Assembly (NCBI GenBank): GCA_963763485.1
Contig: CAVXOW010000008.1
Span: forward strand, 1,200,669-1,264,668
Length of the DNA stretch: 64,000 nucleotides
Source: CAWCKS01 sp963763485
Lineage (GTDB): Bacteria; Pseudomonadota; Alphaproteobacteria; Rhizobiales; Xanthobacteraceae
Reading direction: 5' to 3'
The notes under the pieces are model-generated. The model saw only the letters and a program-made list of their open reading frames with translations. It was not told the DNA's origin and did not search any database. How positions within the stretch are numbered: position 1 is the stretch's first letter; the number at the start of each line of letters is the position of its first letter. The position numbers were made by a program, and so were the translations under genes. Below are positions 35,531 through 44,566 of the stretch, piece by piece.

Positions 35531-36931
35531 TCACGTCGCGATCTGGTTCAACTCCTTGCCTGAATGTTCAGGCACGAAGAACCACACGCCGACTGCCATC
35601 GCCAGCATCATCACCGGTATGAGCAGGAACGCTTTGTCAAACGAGCCGTAGTATTGCTGGATCGCGACCGTCACGAATGGGAACAAGACGAAGCCGACAA
35701 AGTAACCGATCGCCCAGGTCACACCGTTCGCGGTGCCGCGCATGCGCGTCGGGAAGATTTCGGCCGTCAGCGTGGTGCTTGGTCCCCAGAAGCCGAGGAA
35801 ACCGAAGCTCCACAGCATGCCGAAGACCCATAGCCACAGGTGGCTGTCGCTATAGACCCACAGCGTGATGAAGATCGCGCCTTCGACGAGGGTGACGATG
35901 AAGCCAATCCTGCGGCCGACCTTGTCGGCAAGCCAGCCCGCGACGCACAGGCCGAGGAACCCCGAAAGGCCCCACCCGATATAGAACGCGCTGTACTCCC
36001 AGGTTGGCCAATGCTTCTCGGCGTTCAAATAGAGCGGCATCCAGCCGCCAACGGTGCCGAAGATCGCACACGAGCAGCAGGCGATGAACAGCGCAACCAG
36101 CGTCGCCGGCAGGATGTCGGGCATGAACACCTGGCGAATGCCGAGCGATCCGGCCTTGCTGTACCAGGCTTCATCATCGGTGCTGAGCTTGCCGCCACGC
36201 TCCAGCGTTTCCTTGATGCGCTGCTTGCGATCCTGTGCCCGCACCCAGTACGGCGATTCCGGACAGGTGGCGCGGACGTAGAGCGCCAGCAGGGCGATCA
36301 CGCCGGGCACGATGACGGCCATGCGCCAGCCGTAGGCCGTTGCGAACGTGCCGGTGATGCCGCCGGCAAGCGAGGCGCCGAGACACCAGGTTGCGCGCGA
36401 GGCGCTGATGACACGTCCACGAAGCTTGGCCGGCCAGGTCTCGGCAACCAGCATCGAACCAAGCGCCCATTCGCCGCTCAGCGCAAATCCGACAGCACAG
36501 CGGGCAGCGACATACCAGGCAAAGGTCGGCGACAGCGCGACGACGGGCATCATCAGGGAGAACAGGGCGATGTTGACCGCCAGCAGCGTTCGCCGCCCGA
36601 GGCGGTCAGACAGCCACGGCCAGAAGTAAAGTCCAAGGATGCTGAACATCAGGGCGATCTGACCGCCGGTGCGGAGCTCGGGAATGGTGACCGAGAAATC
36701 CTTCATCACGAGCGGCACGATCAACCCGAAGATCACGCCGTCCATGCCGTCGAAACCCCAGCCGGCAGAGTTCGCGATGGCGATGTGCCAGTGCGTCTTC
36801 GTCACCTCCTCGCCGACGCCGGCGACATTCCGGTAATTTGCGTATTGCATGTGCTTCTGTTCGAGCGGCCCAGCGCCACCGACATTGGCAGTCCCAACGC
36901 CAACGTTGGCGTCGACCGTAGTCGTACTCAT
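35531..36931 (-). CDS. MFS transporter (sugar/aromatic-acid type)
   Basis: 466 residues with about twelve membrane segments. The MFS signature DRLGRRTLL between segments 2 and 3 and DKVGRRIGF in the second half are visible, as is a DGMDGVIFGLIVP start typical of aromatic acid:H+ symporters. The N-terminus has a Gly/Val-rich cytosolic tail (about 55 residues). It is divergent from the ABC operon; substrate unknown. Confidence 0.9.
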   Translation of the reverse strand: MSTTTVDANVGVGTANVGGAGPLEQKHMQYANYRNVAGVGEEVTKTHWHIAIANSAGWGFDGMDGVIFGLIVPLVMKDFSVTIPELRTGGQIALMFSILGLYFWPWLSDRLGRRTLLAVNIALFSLMMPVVALSPTFAWYVAARCAVGFALSGEWALGSMLVAETWPAKLRGRVISASRATWCLGASLAGGITGTFATAYGWRMAVIVPGVIALLALYVRATCPESPYWVRAQDRKQRIKETLERGGKLSTDDEAWYSKAGSLGIRQVFMPDILPATLVALFIACCSCAIFGTVGGWMPLYLNAEKHWPTWEYSAFYIGWGLSGFLGLCVAGWLADKVGRRIGFIVTLVEGAIFITLWVYSDSHLWLWVFGMLWSFGFLGFWGPSTTLTAEIFPTRMRGTANGVTWAIGYFVGFVLFPFVTVAIQQYYGSFDKAFLLIPVMMLAMAVGVWFFVPEHSGKELNQIAT

Positions 36932-37263
36932 CGTGTCTCTCCCGCGCTGCGCCGCACACGGCGACGCTTGTTCATTTTCGTTGTTTGCCGGATATCACGA
37001 CCGCGACCCCGCCGCGCACCGGAGCCTCAGCTTGGCTCAACTAAAGTCGTATCGCAAGGCGATTGGTTGGCGCCGTCATGCAATTCGGCCGGAGCCGGGC
37101 TGGCGATGCTTTGCGTCCGTCGCTTGGCAGCGATCGGTTGTTGCGCATTTGGTCCCGCAAGACTCTTCAAAATCTCCCTTGCCCCACTTCCAAACTCTGG
37201 CAATCTCGCGCCCGCAACGGTGACAATTTGGCGCAAGTGCCCGGCTTGAGCGCAGGCGCCGCA
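36932..37263. other. Divergent intergenic region before the ABC operon
   Basis: 332 bases hold no supportable gene. In the rightward frame an open stretch upstream of the solute-binding gene has no ribosome site and no signal-peptide logic. Promoters for MFS and ABC operon are assumed here. Confidence 0.4.
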
Positions 37264-38880
37264 ATGGGGGTCGTTTTGAATATGCTGAAACGTCATGTGC
37301 TGTTTGCGGTTGCCGCCGCGTCGATGCTGGCGTTTGCCGCGCCGCTCTCCGCGCAAACGCTGCGTTACGCCAATCAGGGCGAATTGAAATCGCTCGATCC
37401 CTACACCCTGAACGAGAGCACGACCCACGCCCATCTTGGCCACGTCTATGAAGGCCTGGTTGAGCGCGGCAAGGATTTGAAGATCATCCCGGCGCTGGCG
37501 GAGAGCTGGGAGCTGGTCAACCCGACGACCTGGCGCTTTCACCTGCGCCACAACGTCAAATTCCAGAACGGCGATCCATTCACCGCCGCCGACGTGCTGT
37601 TCTCCGCCGACCGCGTGCGCGCCAAGGGGTCCAACCTGCAGACCCGCGTGCCGCCCGATGCCAAGGTGGTCAAGGTCGACGACTATACGGTCGACTTCGT
37701 CCTGAGCTCGCCAAATCCCATCCTGTTTTCGCAGTGGGACACATGGTACATCATGGACAAGAAGTGGGCCGAGGCGAACAACGCCGTCGAGCCGACCCCG
37801 GTCTCCGCGACGACGCCGAGCTTCGCGTCGCTGCACGCCAACGGTACGGGCCCGTTCACCATCGAAAGCCATGAGCCGGGCATCAAGACCGTCTTCAAGG
37901 CCAATCCGAACTGGTGGCGCAAGCCCGAGCATAACCTGAAGGAGATTATCTTCACCTCGATCGCGTCGGATGCCACGCGCGTCGCGGCGCTGTTGTCGGG
38001 CGAAGTTGACGTCATCGAGCCGGTGCCGCTGCAGGACATCGACCGCGTCAACGCCAGCCCCAACGCGAAGGTGCTGACCGGCCCCGAGTTGCGCACCATC
38101 TTCCTGAGCTTCGACCAGGTTCGCGACGAGCTGTTGTTCTCGAACGTCAAGGGCAAGAACCCGTTCAAGGATGTTCGCGTCCGCGAGGCGTTCTATCGCG
38201 CTGTTGATATCGAGGCGATCAAGTCAAAGGTGATGCGCAACCAGTCCGTGCCGTCGGCGCTGATGATCGCGCCGTCGCTGTTCAGCCTCGCCAAGGAGTT
38301 CACCCGGCCGAAATACGATCCCGATCGGGCCAAGAAACTGCTGGCCGATGCCGGCTACCCGAACGGCTTCGAGGTCGGCATGGACTGCCCGAACGACCGC
38401 TATGTCAATGACGCGGCGATCTGCCAGGCCGTCGTCGGCATGCTGGCCCGTGTCGGCGTCAAGGTGAACCTGATGGCGCAGACCAAGGCATTGTACTTCG
38501 GCAAGGTGTTGAAACCCGCCGGCTATCAGACCTCGTTCTATCTGCTCGGCTGGACGCCGGGCACGCTCGACTCCCACAACGTGCTGCACGACATCCTCGG
38601 CTGTCGCAACGATCCAAAAGATTCCTCGCGCGGCGAGTCCAATGTCGGCGGCTACTGCAATCCGAAGCTGGACGAGCTGACCGACAAGATCCTGGTCGAG
38701 TTTGACGTCGCCAAGCGCGACGGCATGATCCGCGACGCCTACAAGATACTGGATGCCGACTGGGGCTACATCCCCCTGCACCAGCAGGCGCTGGCCTGGG
38801 GCGTGTCGAACAAGGTGAAACTGGTGCAGCGTGCCGACAACCAGGTGCTGCTGTACTGGGCGACCAAGCAGCCGGAGTAA
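37264..38880 (+). CDS. ABC transporter substrate-binding protein, peptide/nickel type
   Basis: About 538 residues. ATG 37264 (or ATG 37282) opens a signal peptide (KRHVLFAVAAASMLAFAAPLSAQ). The mature SBP5 fold shows LKSLDPYTLNES, LAESWELVNPTTWRFHLR, FQNGDPFTAADVLFS and YDPDRAKKLLADAGYP. It heads an operon with two permeases, two ATPases and an amidase, so uptake of short peptides, amides or similar compounds is likely. The exact start is uncertain. Confidence 0.92.
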   Translation: MGVVLNMLKRHVLFAVAAASMLAFAAPLSAQTLRYANQGELKSLDPYTLNESTTHAHLGHVYEGLVERGKDLKIIPALAESWELVNPTTWRFHLRHNVKFQNGDPFTAADVLFSADRVRAKGSNLQTRVPPDAKVVKVDDYTVDFVLSSPNPILFSQWDTWYIMDKKWAEANNAVEPTPVSATTPSFASLHANGTGPFTIESHEPGIKTVFKANPNWWRKPEHNLKEIIFTSIASDATRVAALLSGEVDVIEPVPLQDIDRVNASPNAKVLTGPELRTIFLSFDQVRDELLFSNVKGKNPFKDVRVREAFYRAVDIEAIKSKVMRNQSVPSALMIAPSLFSLAKEFTRPKYDPDRAKKLLADAGYPNGFEVGMDCPNDRYVNDAAICQAVVGMLARVGVKVNLMAQTKALYFGKVLKPAGYQTSFYLLGWTPGTLDSHNVLHDILGCRNDPKDSSRGESNVGGYCNPKLDELTDKILVEFDVAKRDGMIRDAYKILDADWGYIPLHQQALAWGVSNKVKLVQRADNQVLLYWATKQPE

Positions 38881-38961
38881 CTCCGCTGTTCGGTCTGCGG
38901 CACCTGCAATCATCGAAGCCGGCGCAGCGGCGCGCCGGTTTTTAGGATGTGACGAGACATT

Positions 38962-39942
38962 ATGCTGGCGTTTACGCTGCGTCGCATTCTGCAATCGCTG
39001 GTCGTGCTGATCGCGGTCGGCGTGCTGTCGTTTGCGATGTTCCGCTTTGCCGGCGATCCGGTCAGCCAGATCGTCTCGATCGACACACCGGCGGCGGAGC
39101 GCGAGGCGGTGCGGCAGTCGCTCGGGCTCGATGATCCCGTGCTGGTGCAGTTCGCGCGTTATTTCGCCAACGCCGCCCGCTTCAATTTCGGTATCTCCTA
39201 TCAACTGCGCCAGCCGGTCGCATCCTTGCTGGCGCAGCGCATGCCGGCGACGCTCGAACTTGCGATCTGCTCGACGGTGCTGTCGCTGGCGTTAGGCATC
39301 GCCATGGGCGTGTTCTCCGCGCTGCGGCGCGGGACGGCGCTCGCCGGCGTCTTGCAGGCGATCTCGCTGATCGGCATCTCCCTGCCCACCTTCCTGATCG
39401 GAATTCTCCTGATCTACCTGTTCGCGGTCGTGCTCGGCTGGTTGCCGTCGTTCGGGCGTGGCGAAACTGTGAGACTTGGCTTCTGGACGACCGGGCTGCT
39501 CACCGTTTCCGGCCTGAAAGCGCTCATCATGCCGGCGATCACGCTCGGCCTGTTTCAGATGACCTTGATCATGCGCCTCGTCCGCGCCGAGATGCTGGAG
39601 GTGCTGCGCACCGACTACATCCGCTTCGCCCGCGCGCGCGGACTGACGACCCGCGCGATTCATTTCGGTCATGCGCTGAAGAACACGCTGGTGCCTGTGA
39701 TCACCGTGGCCGGCCTGCAGTTCGGCTCGGTGATTGCCTTCGCCATCATCACCGAGACGGTGTTCCAGTGGCCGGGCATGGGATTGCTGTTCGTACAGGC
39801 CGTGCAGAACGTCGATATTCCGATCATGGCGGCGTACCTGCTGCTGGTGTCGCTGATCTTCGTCACCATCAACCTCGCCGTCGACATCCTCTATACCGTG
39901 GTCGATCCGCGCCTGCGCGTGACCACGGAACGCGCTCACTGA
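38962..39942 (+). CDS. ABC transporter permease (DppB-like)
   Basis: 326 residues with about six membrane segments. N-terminal TLRRILQSLVVLIAVGVLSF and the Q-loop-contacting EAA-type motif in YIRFARARGLTTRAIHFGHAL, then AFAIITETVFQWPGMG, are typical of DppB/OppB. It lies 81 bases after the binding protein gene. Confidence 0.93.
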   Translation: MLAFTLRRILQSLVVLIAVGVLSFAMFRFAGDPVSQIVSIDTPAAEREAVRQSLGLDDPVLVQFARYFANAARFNFGISYQLRQPVASLLAQRMPATLELAICSTVLSLALGIAMGVFSALRRGTALAGVLQAISLIGISLPTFLIGILLIYLFAVVLGWLPSFGRGETVRLGFWTTGLLTVSGLKALIMPAITLGLFQMTLIMRLVRAEMLEVLRTDYIRFARARGLTTRAIHFGHALKNTLVPVITVAGLQFGSVIAFAIITETVFQWPGMGLLFVQAVQNVDIPIMAAYLLLVSLIFVTINLAVDILYTVVDPRLRVTTERAH

Positions 39943-39956
39943 CGGAGCCGCCGCGA

Positions 39957-40925
39957 ATGACCGAGGCCATCATTCCAGTCGCGGCGGATACCGAGCCGAA
40001 AGCACCGGTGCGCCGCACGCTGTGGGCGCGTTTTGTCGACAGTGACGTCCTGCATTCGTTCAAGCGCTCCAAGGTGACGATGGTTGCCGCAGCAATCGTC
40101 GCGCTGTTCTTCCTCGTCGCGATCGCCGCACCTCTGCTCGCGCCGCAGGACCCGTTCGATCCCGCGCAGATCGAATTGATCAATTCGCGTATCTCTCCGC
40201 TGTGGACCGCTGACGGCCAATCCCCGTTCCTGCTCGGCACTGACGAGCAGGGCCGCGACATGTTCTCGGCAATTCTTTACGGCCTTCGTATTTCGCTCAC
40301 GGTCGGCGTTCTCGGCGTGGCGCTGGCCGCAGCCATCGGCATCAGCCTCGGCCTGATATCGGGCTATTTCGGCGGCTTCGTCGACAGCCTGATCATGCGC
40401 GTCGCCGACGTGCAGCTGACATTCCCGGCGATCCTGATCGCGCTGTTGATCGACGGCGTCGCCAAGTCAGTTTTCAGCAATCAACTCGACCCAATGGCGA
40501 CGCTCGGCGTGCTCGTGATCGCCATCGGCCTGAGTTTCTGGGTGCAATATGCCCGCACCGTGCGCGGCTCGGTGATGGTCGAGAAGAACAAGGATTATGT
40601 CGCAGCCGCCCAGCTCATTGGGTTGCCGTCGCCGGTCATCATGGTCCGTCACGTCCTGCCCAACACGCTCGGTCCGATCATGGTGATCGCGACCATCAAC
40701 CTCGCGCTTGCGATCCTGACCGAAGCGACGCTGTCGTTCCTGGGGTCGGGCATGCCCGACACCATGCCGTCGCTCGGCACGCTGATCCGCATCGGCAACA
40801 ACTACCTGTTTCGCCGGCGAGTGGTGGATCGTTGCCTTCCCGGCCTGTCGCTCGCGCTGTTGATCCTCTCGATGAACATGCTGGGCGACTGGCTGCGCGA
40901 CGCCCTGAACCCGAAATTGCGGTGA
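39957..40925 (+). CDS. ABC transporter permease (DppC-like), with an internal compensated frameshift
   Basis: 322 residues, DppC-type with AIVALFFLVAIAAPLLAPQDPFDP, LGTDEQGRDMFS and ARTVRGSVMVEKNKDYVAAAQLIG. The segment at residues 286-294 reads RRRVVDRCL, unlike the family. Reading one base over from 40810 gives FAGEWWIVAF, the conserved ending. Two indels, an extra T at 40809-40811 and a missing base near 40841-40843, restore frame before PGLSLALLILSMN. The ATG at 39957 follows GGAG by ten bases. Confidence 0.9.
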   Translation: MTEAIIPVAADTEPKAPVRRTLWARFVDSDVLHSFKRSKVTMVAAAIVALFFLVAIAAPLLAPQDPFDPAQIELINSRISPLWTADGQSPFLLGTDEQGRDMFSAILYGLRISLTVGVLGVALAAAIGISLGLISGYFGGFVDSLIMRVADVQLTFPAILIALLIDGVAKSVFSNQLDPMATLGVLVIAIGLSFWVQYARTVRGSVMVEKNKDYVAAAQLIGLPSPVIMVRHVLPNTLGPIMVIATINLALAILTEATLSFLGSGMPDTMPSLGTLIRIGNNYLFRRRVVDRCLPGLSLALLILSMNMLGDWLRDALNPKLR

Positions 40926-40958
40926 TGGTGAAGATCAGACGCGTCAGCTCCCAGAGAC

Positions 40959-41100
40959 GGTCGTCCCCGCGAAGGCGGGGACCCATAACCCCTGTGCGAG
41001 TTGTGTTGTTAGCGTATGTTGAGGGCGTGCTTGAGGTCACTTGCGTCGGTTACCCCTATTCTGCTGCGGCGTATGGGTCCCCGCTTTCGCGCGGACGACC
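40959..41100. repeat. Palindromic intergenic repeat, family A, copy 2
   Basis: Left arm 40959-40987 and right arm 41072-41100 are near-perfect inverted copies, one mismatch or two, and match the repeat at 20928-21070. It sits inside the operon and ends three bases before the ATPase start codon. Confidence 0.88.
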
Positions 41101-41103
41101 AGC

Positions 41104-42097
41104 ATGACCGAGCCCGTCCTCTCCGTCCGCAATCTCAAGGTCGACTTTGCAACGCGTCGCGGCGTGCTGCACGCGATCGACGATGTCTCGTTCGAGATCG
41201 CCAAGGGCGAAGTCTTGGAGTGTCGTCGGCGAGTCCGGCGCCGGCAAGTCGGTGACGGGGGCCGCGATCATCGGATTGATCGATCCGCCCGGCCGCATCG
41301 CCGGCGGCGAAGTTCGGCTGTCCGGCATGCGCATCGACAATCTGCAGCCTGAGGATATGCGCCGCATCCGTGGCAAACGCATCGGCATGGTGTTCCAGGA
41401 CCCGCTGACGAGCCTCAATCCACTCTACCGGATCGGCGATCAACTGGTCGAAACCATCGCGACGCATATGGCGTTGTCGCCGCAGGCCGCGCGCAAGCGC
41501 GCGATCGACCTGCTTGCCGAGGTCGGCATCCCCGCGCCCGACAAGCGCATCGACGGCTACCCGCACGAATTTTCCGGCGGCATGCGCCAGCGCGTGGTGA
41601 TCGCGCTTGCGATTGCTGCTGAGCCCGAATTGATCATCGCGGACGAGCCGACCACCGCCCTCGACGTCTCGATCCAGGCCCAGATCATCGCGTTGATCAA
41701 GAAGCTCGGCCGCGAGCATGGCACCGCGGTGATGCTGGTGACCCACGACATGGGCGTGATCGCCGAGATCGCCGACCGCGTCGCGGTGATGTACTCCGGC
41801 CGTATCGCGGAGATCGGACCGGTGCGCGACGTCGTGCACCATCCGCTGCATCCTTACGCGAAAGGGTTGATGGGCGCGATTCCGACGCTGGACACCACCG
41901 TGTCGCGGCTGGTGCAAATTCCAGGCTCGATGCCGCGGCTTTCGGCGATCCCGAGGGGGTGCGCGTTCAATCCGCGCTGTGCGCAGGCGTTCGAGCGCTG
42001 CCGCGTCGAACGGCCCGAACCGCTGGCGCGCGAGGGCCGACAGGTCGCCTGCCATCTCTATGATGAGGCCGACGCCAAAGCGGAGCCCGTCGCGTGA
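41104..42097 (+). pseudogene. ABC transporter ATP-binding protein (DppD-like), frameshifted at Walker A
   Basis: From ATG 41104 the frame reads VLSVRNLKVDFATRRGVLHAI and EIAKGEVLE, then is lost. The neighbouring frame carries on with VVGESGAGKSVTG (Walker A), FQDPLTSLNP, the signature EFSGGMRQRV, Walker B LIIADEPTTALD and the OppD-type CAFNPRC tail to 42097. Removing the A at 41219 joins them (KGEVLGVVGESGAGKS) into a 330-residue protein. Everything after the indel is intact. GTG of the next gene overlaps the stop. Confidence 0.88.
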
Positions 42098-43113
42098 GCG
42101 CGCCCCTCGTCAGCGTCCGCGATATCCGTCAGGCGTTCGACGTCTCAAAGCCGTGGCTCAACCGCATTGTCGAGGGCGGCGAGCGCCAGTTCCTCCACGC
42201 TGTCGACGGCGTGTCGTTCGACATCGCGCGAGGCGAGACCTTTGCGCTGGTCGGCAAGTCCGGCTCGGGCAAATCGACAGTGGCGCGTATCGTTGTTGGC
42301 TTGTTGCGGCCGACCGCGGGCGAGGTGACGATCGACGGCGTGTCGATGAGCGATCCGAAGCAGGCGGACGCCCGCCAGCGCCTGCGCCGCCGCATCCAGA
42401 TGATCTTTCAGGACCCTTACGCCAGCCTGAACCCGCGCTTTCGCGTCGACCGCATCGTCGCCGAGCCGATCCGCGCCTTCAACCTGATGCAGGGTGAGCG
42501 CGCGATCCAGTCGCGCGTCAGCGAACTGCTCACGCTGGTCGGGCTGCATCCCGACGACCGCTGGAAGTACCCGCACGAATTTTCCGGTGGGCAGCGCCAG
42601 CGTATCGCTATTGCGCGCGCGCTTGCGTCGGAAGCCGAGTTCCTCGTCTGCGACGAGCCGACCTCGGCGCTCGACGTCTCCGTGCAGGCACAGATCCTCA
42701 ACCTGATGCGCGACCTGCAGGACAAGTTCGGCCTGACCTACCTGTTCATCAGCCATAATCTGGCGATCGTCCGCCACATGGCGAGTCGGATCGGCGTGAT
42801 GTATCTCGGCCGCATCGTCGAGGTTGCAGAGGGCCGCGAGTTGTTCGCCAATCCGCGGATGCCCTACACCCAAATGTTGCTGCACTCGGTGCCCGATCTG
42901 TCGATGACCGGCAAGGAACTTAGCCCCATGAAGGGTGAGATCCCGAGCCCGATCAACCCGCCGCCAGGCTGCGCCTTCAATCCGCGCTGTCCGTTCGTGT
43001 TCGAGCCGTGCCGCAAGGTCGCGCCCGAATTGATCGACGGCGTTGCTTGCCACGCGGTGCAGCAGGGGCGGATTGGTCCCGCGGCCTCGCCACAAGCGGC
43101 CAGTGCCGGCTGA
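42094..43113 (+). CDS. ABC transporter ATP-binding protein (DppF-like)
   Basis: 339 residues. Walker A GKSGSGKST, FQDPYASLNPRF, signature EFSGGQRQRI, Walker B LVCDEPTSALDV, H-loop FISHNLA. The C-terminal CAFNPRCPFVFEPC segment is the OppF/DppF oligopeptide-type tail, which in relatives binds an iron-sulfur cluster. GTG 42094 overlaps the preceding stop as GTGA. It pairs with the upstream ATPase to drive the dipeptide-type permease. Confidence 0.93.
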   Translation: MSAPLVSVRDIRQAFDVSKPWLNRIVEGGERQFLHAVDGVSFDIARGETFALVGKSGSGKSTVARIVVGLLRPTAGEVTIDGVSMSDPKQADARQRLRRRIQMIFQDPYASLNPRFRVDRIVAEPIRAFNLMQGERAIQSRVSELLTLVGLHPDDRWKYPHEFSGGQRQRIAIARALASEAEFLVCDEPTSALDVSVQAQILNLMRDLQDKFGLTYLFISHNLAIVRHMASRIGVMYLGRIVEVAEGRELFANPRMPYTQMLLHSVPDLSMTGKELSPMKGEIPSPINPPPGCAFNPRCPFVFEPCRKVAPELIDGVACHAVQQGRIGPAASPQAASAG

Positions 43114-43131
43114 GTCTCCGAGGACAGCATC

Positions 43132-44547
43132 ATGAGCGACATCTGGCGACTGACGGCAACCGAGGTGGCGGCGCAAGTCCGCGCCAAAAAACTCTCCGCG
43201 CGCGAGGTGACGCAGTCGGCACTGGCGCGGCTTGAGCGCGCCAATCCCGCGATCAACGCGGTGGTCGCCTATGACGCCGACTATTCGCTGAAGCAGGCCG
43301 ACGCGGTTGATTCCAAAATCGCGCGCGGTGAAGATCCGGGTCAGCTGGCCGGCGTTCCCACCACTATCAAATGCCTCAGCGATCAGGCCGGCTTTGCCAC
43401 CACCAACGGCCTCGTCGCGCAGAAAGATCTGATCGCGAAGACCAACAGTCCGATCGTCGATAACCTCCTCAATGCCGGCGCGGTCATCATCGGCCGCACC
43501 AACACCCCGGCGTTTTCCTATCGCTGGTTCACCGACAACAAGCTGCACGGTTTGACGAAGAACCCGCGCAACAACGCGATCACGCCCGGCGGTTCATCCG
43601 GCGGCGCGGCGTCGGCAACCGCTGCCGGCATCGGCGCCATTGGCCACGGCACCGACATCGCGGGCTCGATCCGCTATCCCGCCTACGCCTGCGGCATCCA
43701 CGGCCTGCGCCTGAGTCTTGGCCGGGCGCCCAACTTCAATGCTACGGCCGCCGCGGAGCGTCCGGTTGGCGGGCAGATCATGGCGGTGTCTGGCCCGATC
43801 GCGCGGACTATTTCGGACCTGCGCATCTCCTATCGCGCCATGTCGGCGTTCGATCCGCGCGATCCCTGGTGCATGCCGGTGCCGGTGCCATCACAAGCTC
43901 CGTCGGTCGAGAAGCGAGCGGTGCTGTGCATCGCGCCGGATGGACTCGAGGTGGTGCCGGAAGTGAAGGCTGCGCTTTCAGATGCCGCAAAGCGCCTCAC
44001 GCGCGCCGGCTGGATCATGGAGGAGATCGCGAACACGCCACCGCTGAAGGAAGCCGCCGAGCTGAACGTCAATCTCTGGATCGGCGACAGTTATGCCGCG
44101 CAGCTTGCCGCCGCAGAGCGCGAGGGTGATCTCGGCGCGCTCACCTGCCTGCGCGGCCACGCCGCCGTAGGCCGAGGGCTCGATGTCGCGAAGCTGTCAT
44201 GGACGCTCGCCCGCCGCGCGGCATTGGCGCGCGAATGGCAGGTGTTCCTGCACAAAAATCCGGTGCTGCTGATGCCGGTCTCCGGTGAATTGCCGTTCCC
44301 CGATCAGCTCGACCTGCAGGGCGAGGAAGCCTGGCATCGGGTCTGGCGCGCGCAGACGCCGATGATCGGCATCCCCTTCATGGGGCTGCCCGGGCTCGTG
44401 GTCTCGACCGGCATGGTCGGCCAGGTGCCGGTCGGCGTGCAGCTCGTCGCTGCGCGCTTCCGCGAGGAGCTTCTCCTGCTCGCGGGCGAAGCGATCGAAG
44501 CCGGCGGCGTGCCACCGTCTCCGATCGACCCGGTCGGGATGAAGTAG
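43132..44547 (+). CDS. Amidase (amidase signature family)
   Basis: 471 residues. The Ser-cisSer-Lys triad is visible: Lys in VPTTIKCLSDQAG (about residue 79), cis-Ser in PGGSSGGAASA and nucleophile Ser in GTDIAGSIRYPA. The usual Gly before that Ser is Ala. It follows the ABC genes by 18 bases and has a GAGGA site; it probably hydrolyses the amide or peptide-like compound imported by the transporter. Confidence 0.92.
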   Translation: MSDIWRLTATEVAAQVRAKKLSAREVTQSALARLERANPAINAVVAYDADYSLKQADAVDSKIARGEDPGQLAGVPTTIKCLSDQAGFATTNGLVAQKDLIAKTNSPIVDNLLNAGAVIIGRTNTPAFSYRWFTDNKLHGLTKNPRNNAITPGGSSGGAASATAAGIGAIGHGTDIAGSIRYPAYACGIHGLRLSLGRAPNFNATAAAERPVGGQIMAVSGPIARTISDLRISYRAMSAFDPRDPWCMPVPVPSQAPSVEKRAVLCIAPDGLEVVPEVKAALSDAAKRLTRAGWIMEEIANTPPLKEAAELNVNLWIGDSYAAQLAAAEREGDLGALTCLRGHAAVGRGLDVAKLSWTLARRAALAREWQVFLHKNPVLLMPVSGELPFPDQLDLQGEEAWHRVWRAQTPMIGIPFMGLPGLVVSTGMVGQVPVGVQLVAARFREELLLLAGEAIEAGGVPPSPIDPVGMK

Positions 44548-44566
44548 GCCAAGCCGAGCGGCGGCT

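Noticed and set aside
41041..41352. Short rightward frame as an independent small gene
   Set aside because: It is the N-terminal part of the frameshifted ABC ATPase read past the indel.
42145..43548. Leftward open frame of 467 codons
   Set aside because: Antisense to the DppF-like ATPase and the amidase; composition is typical of a shadow frame.
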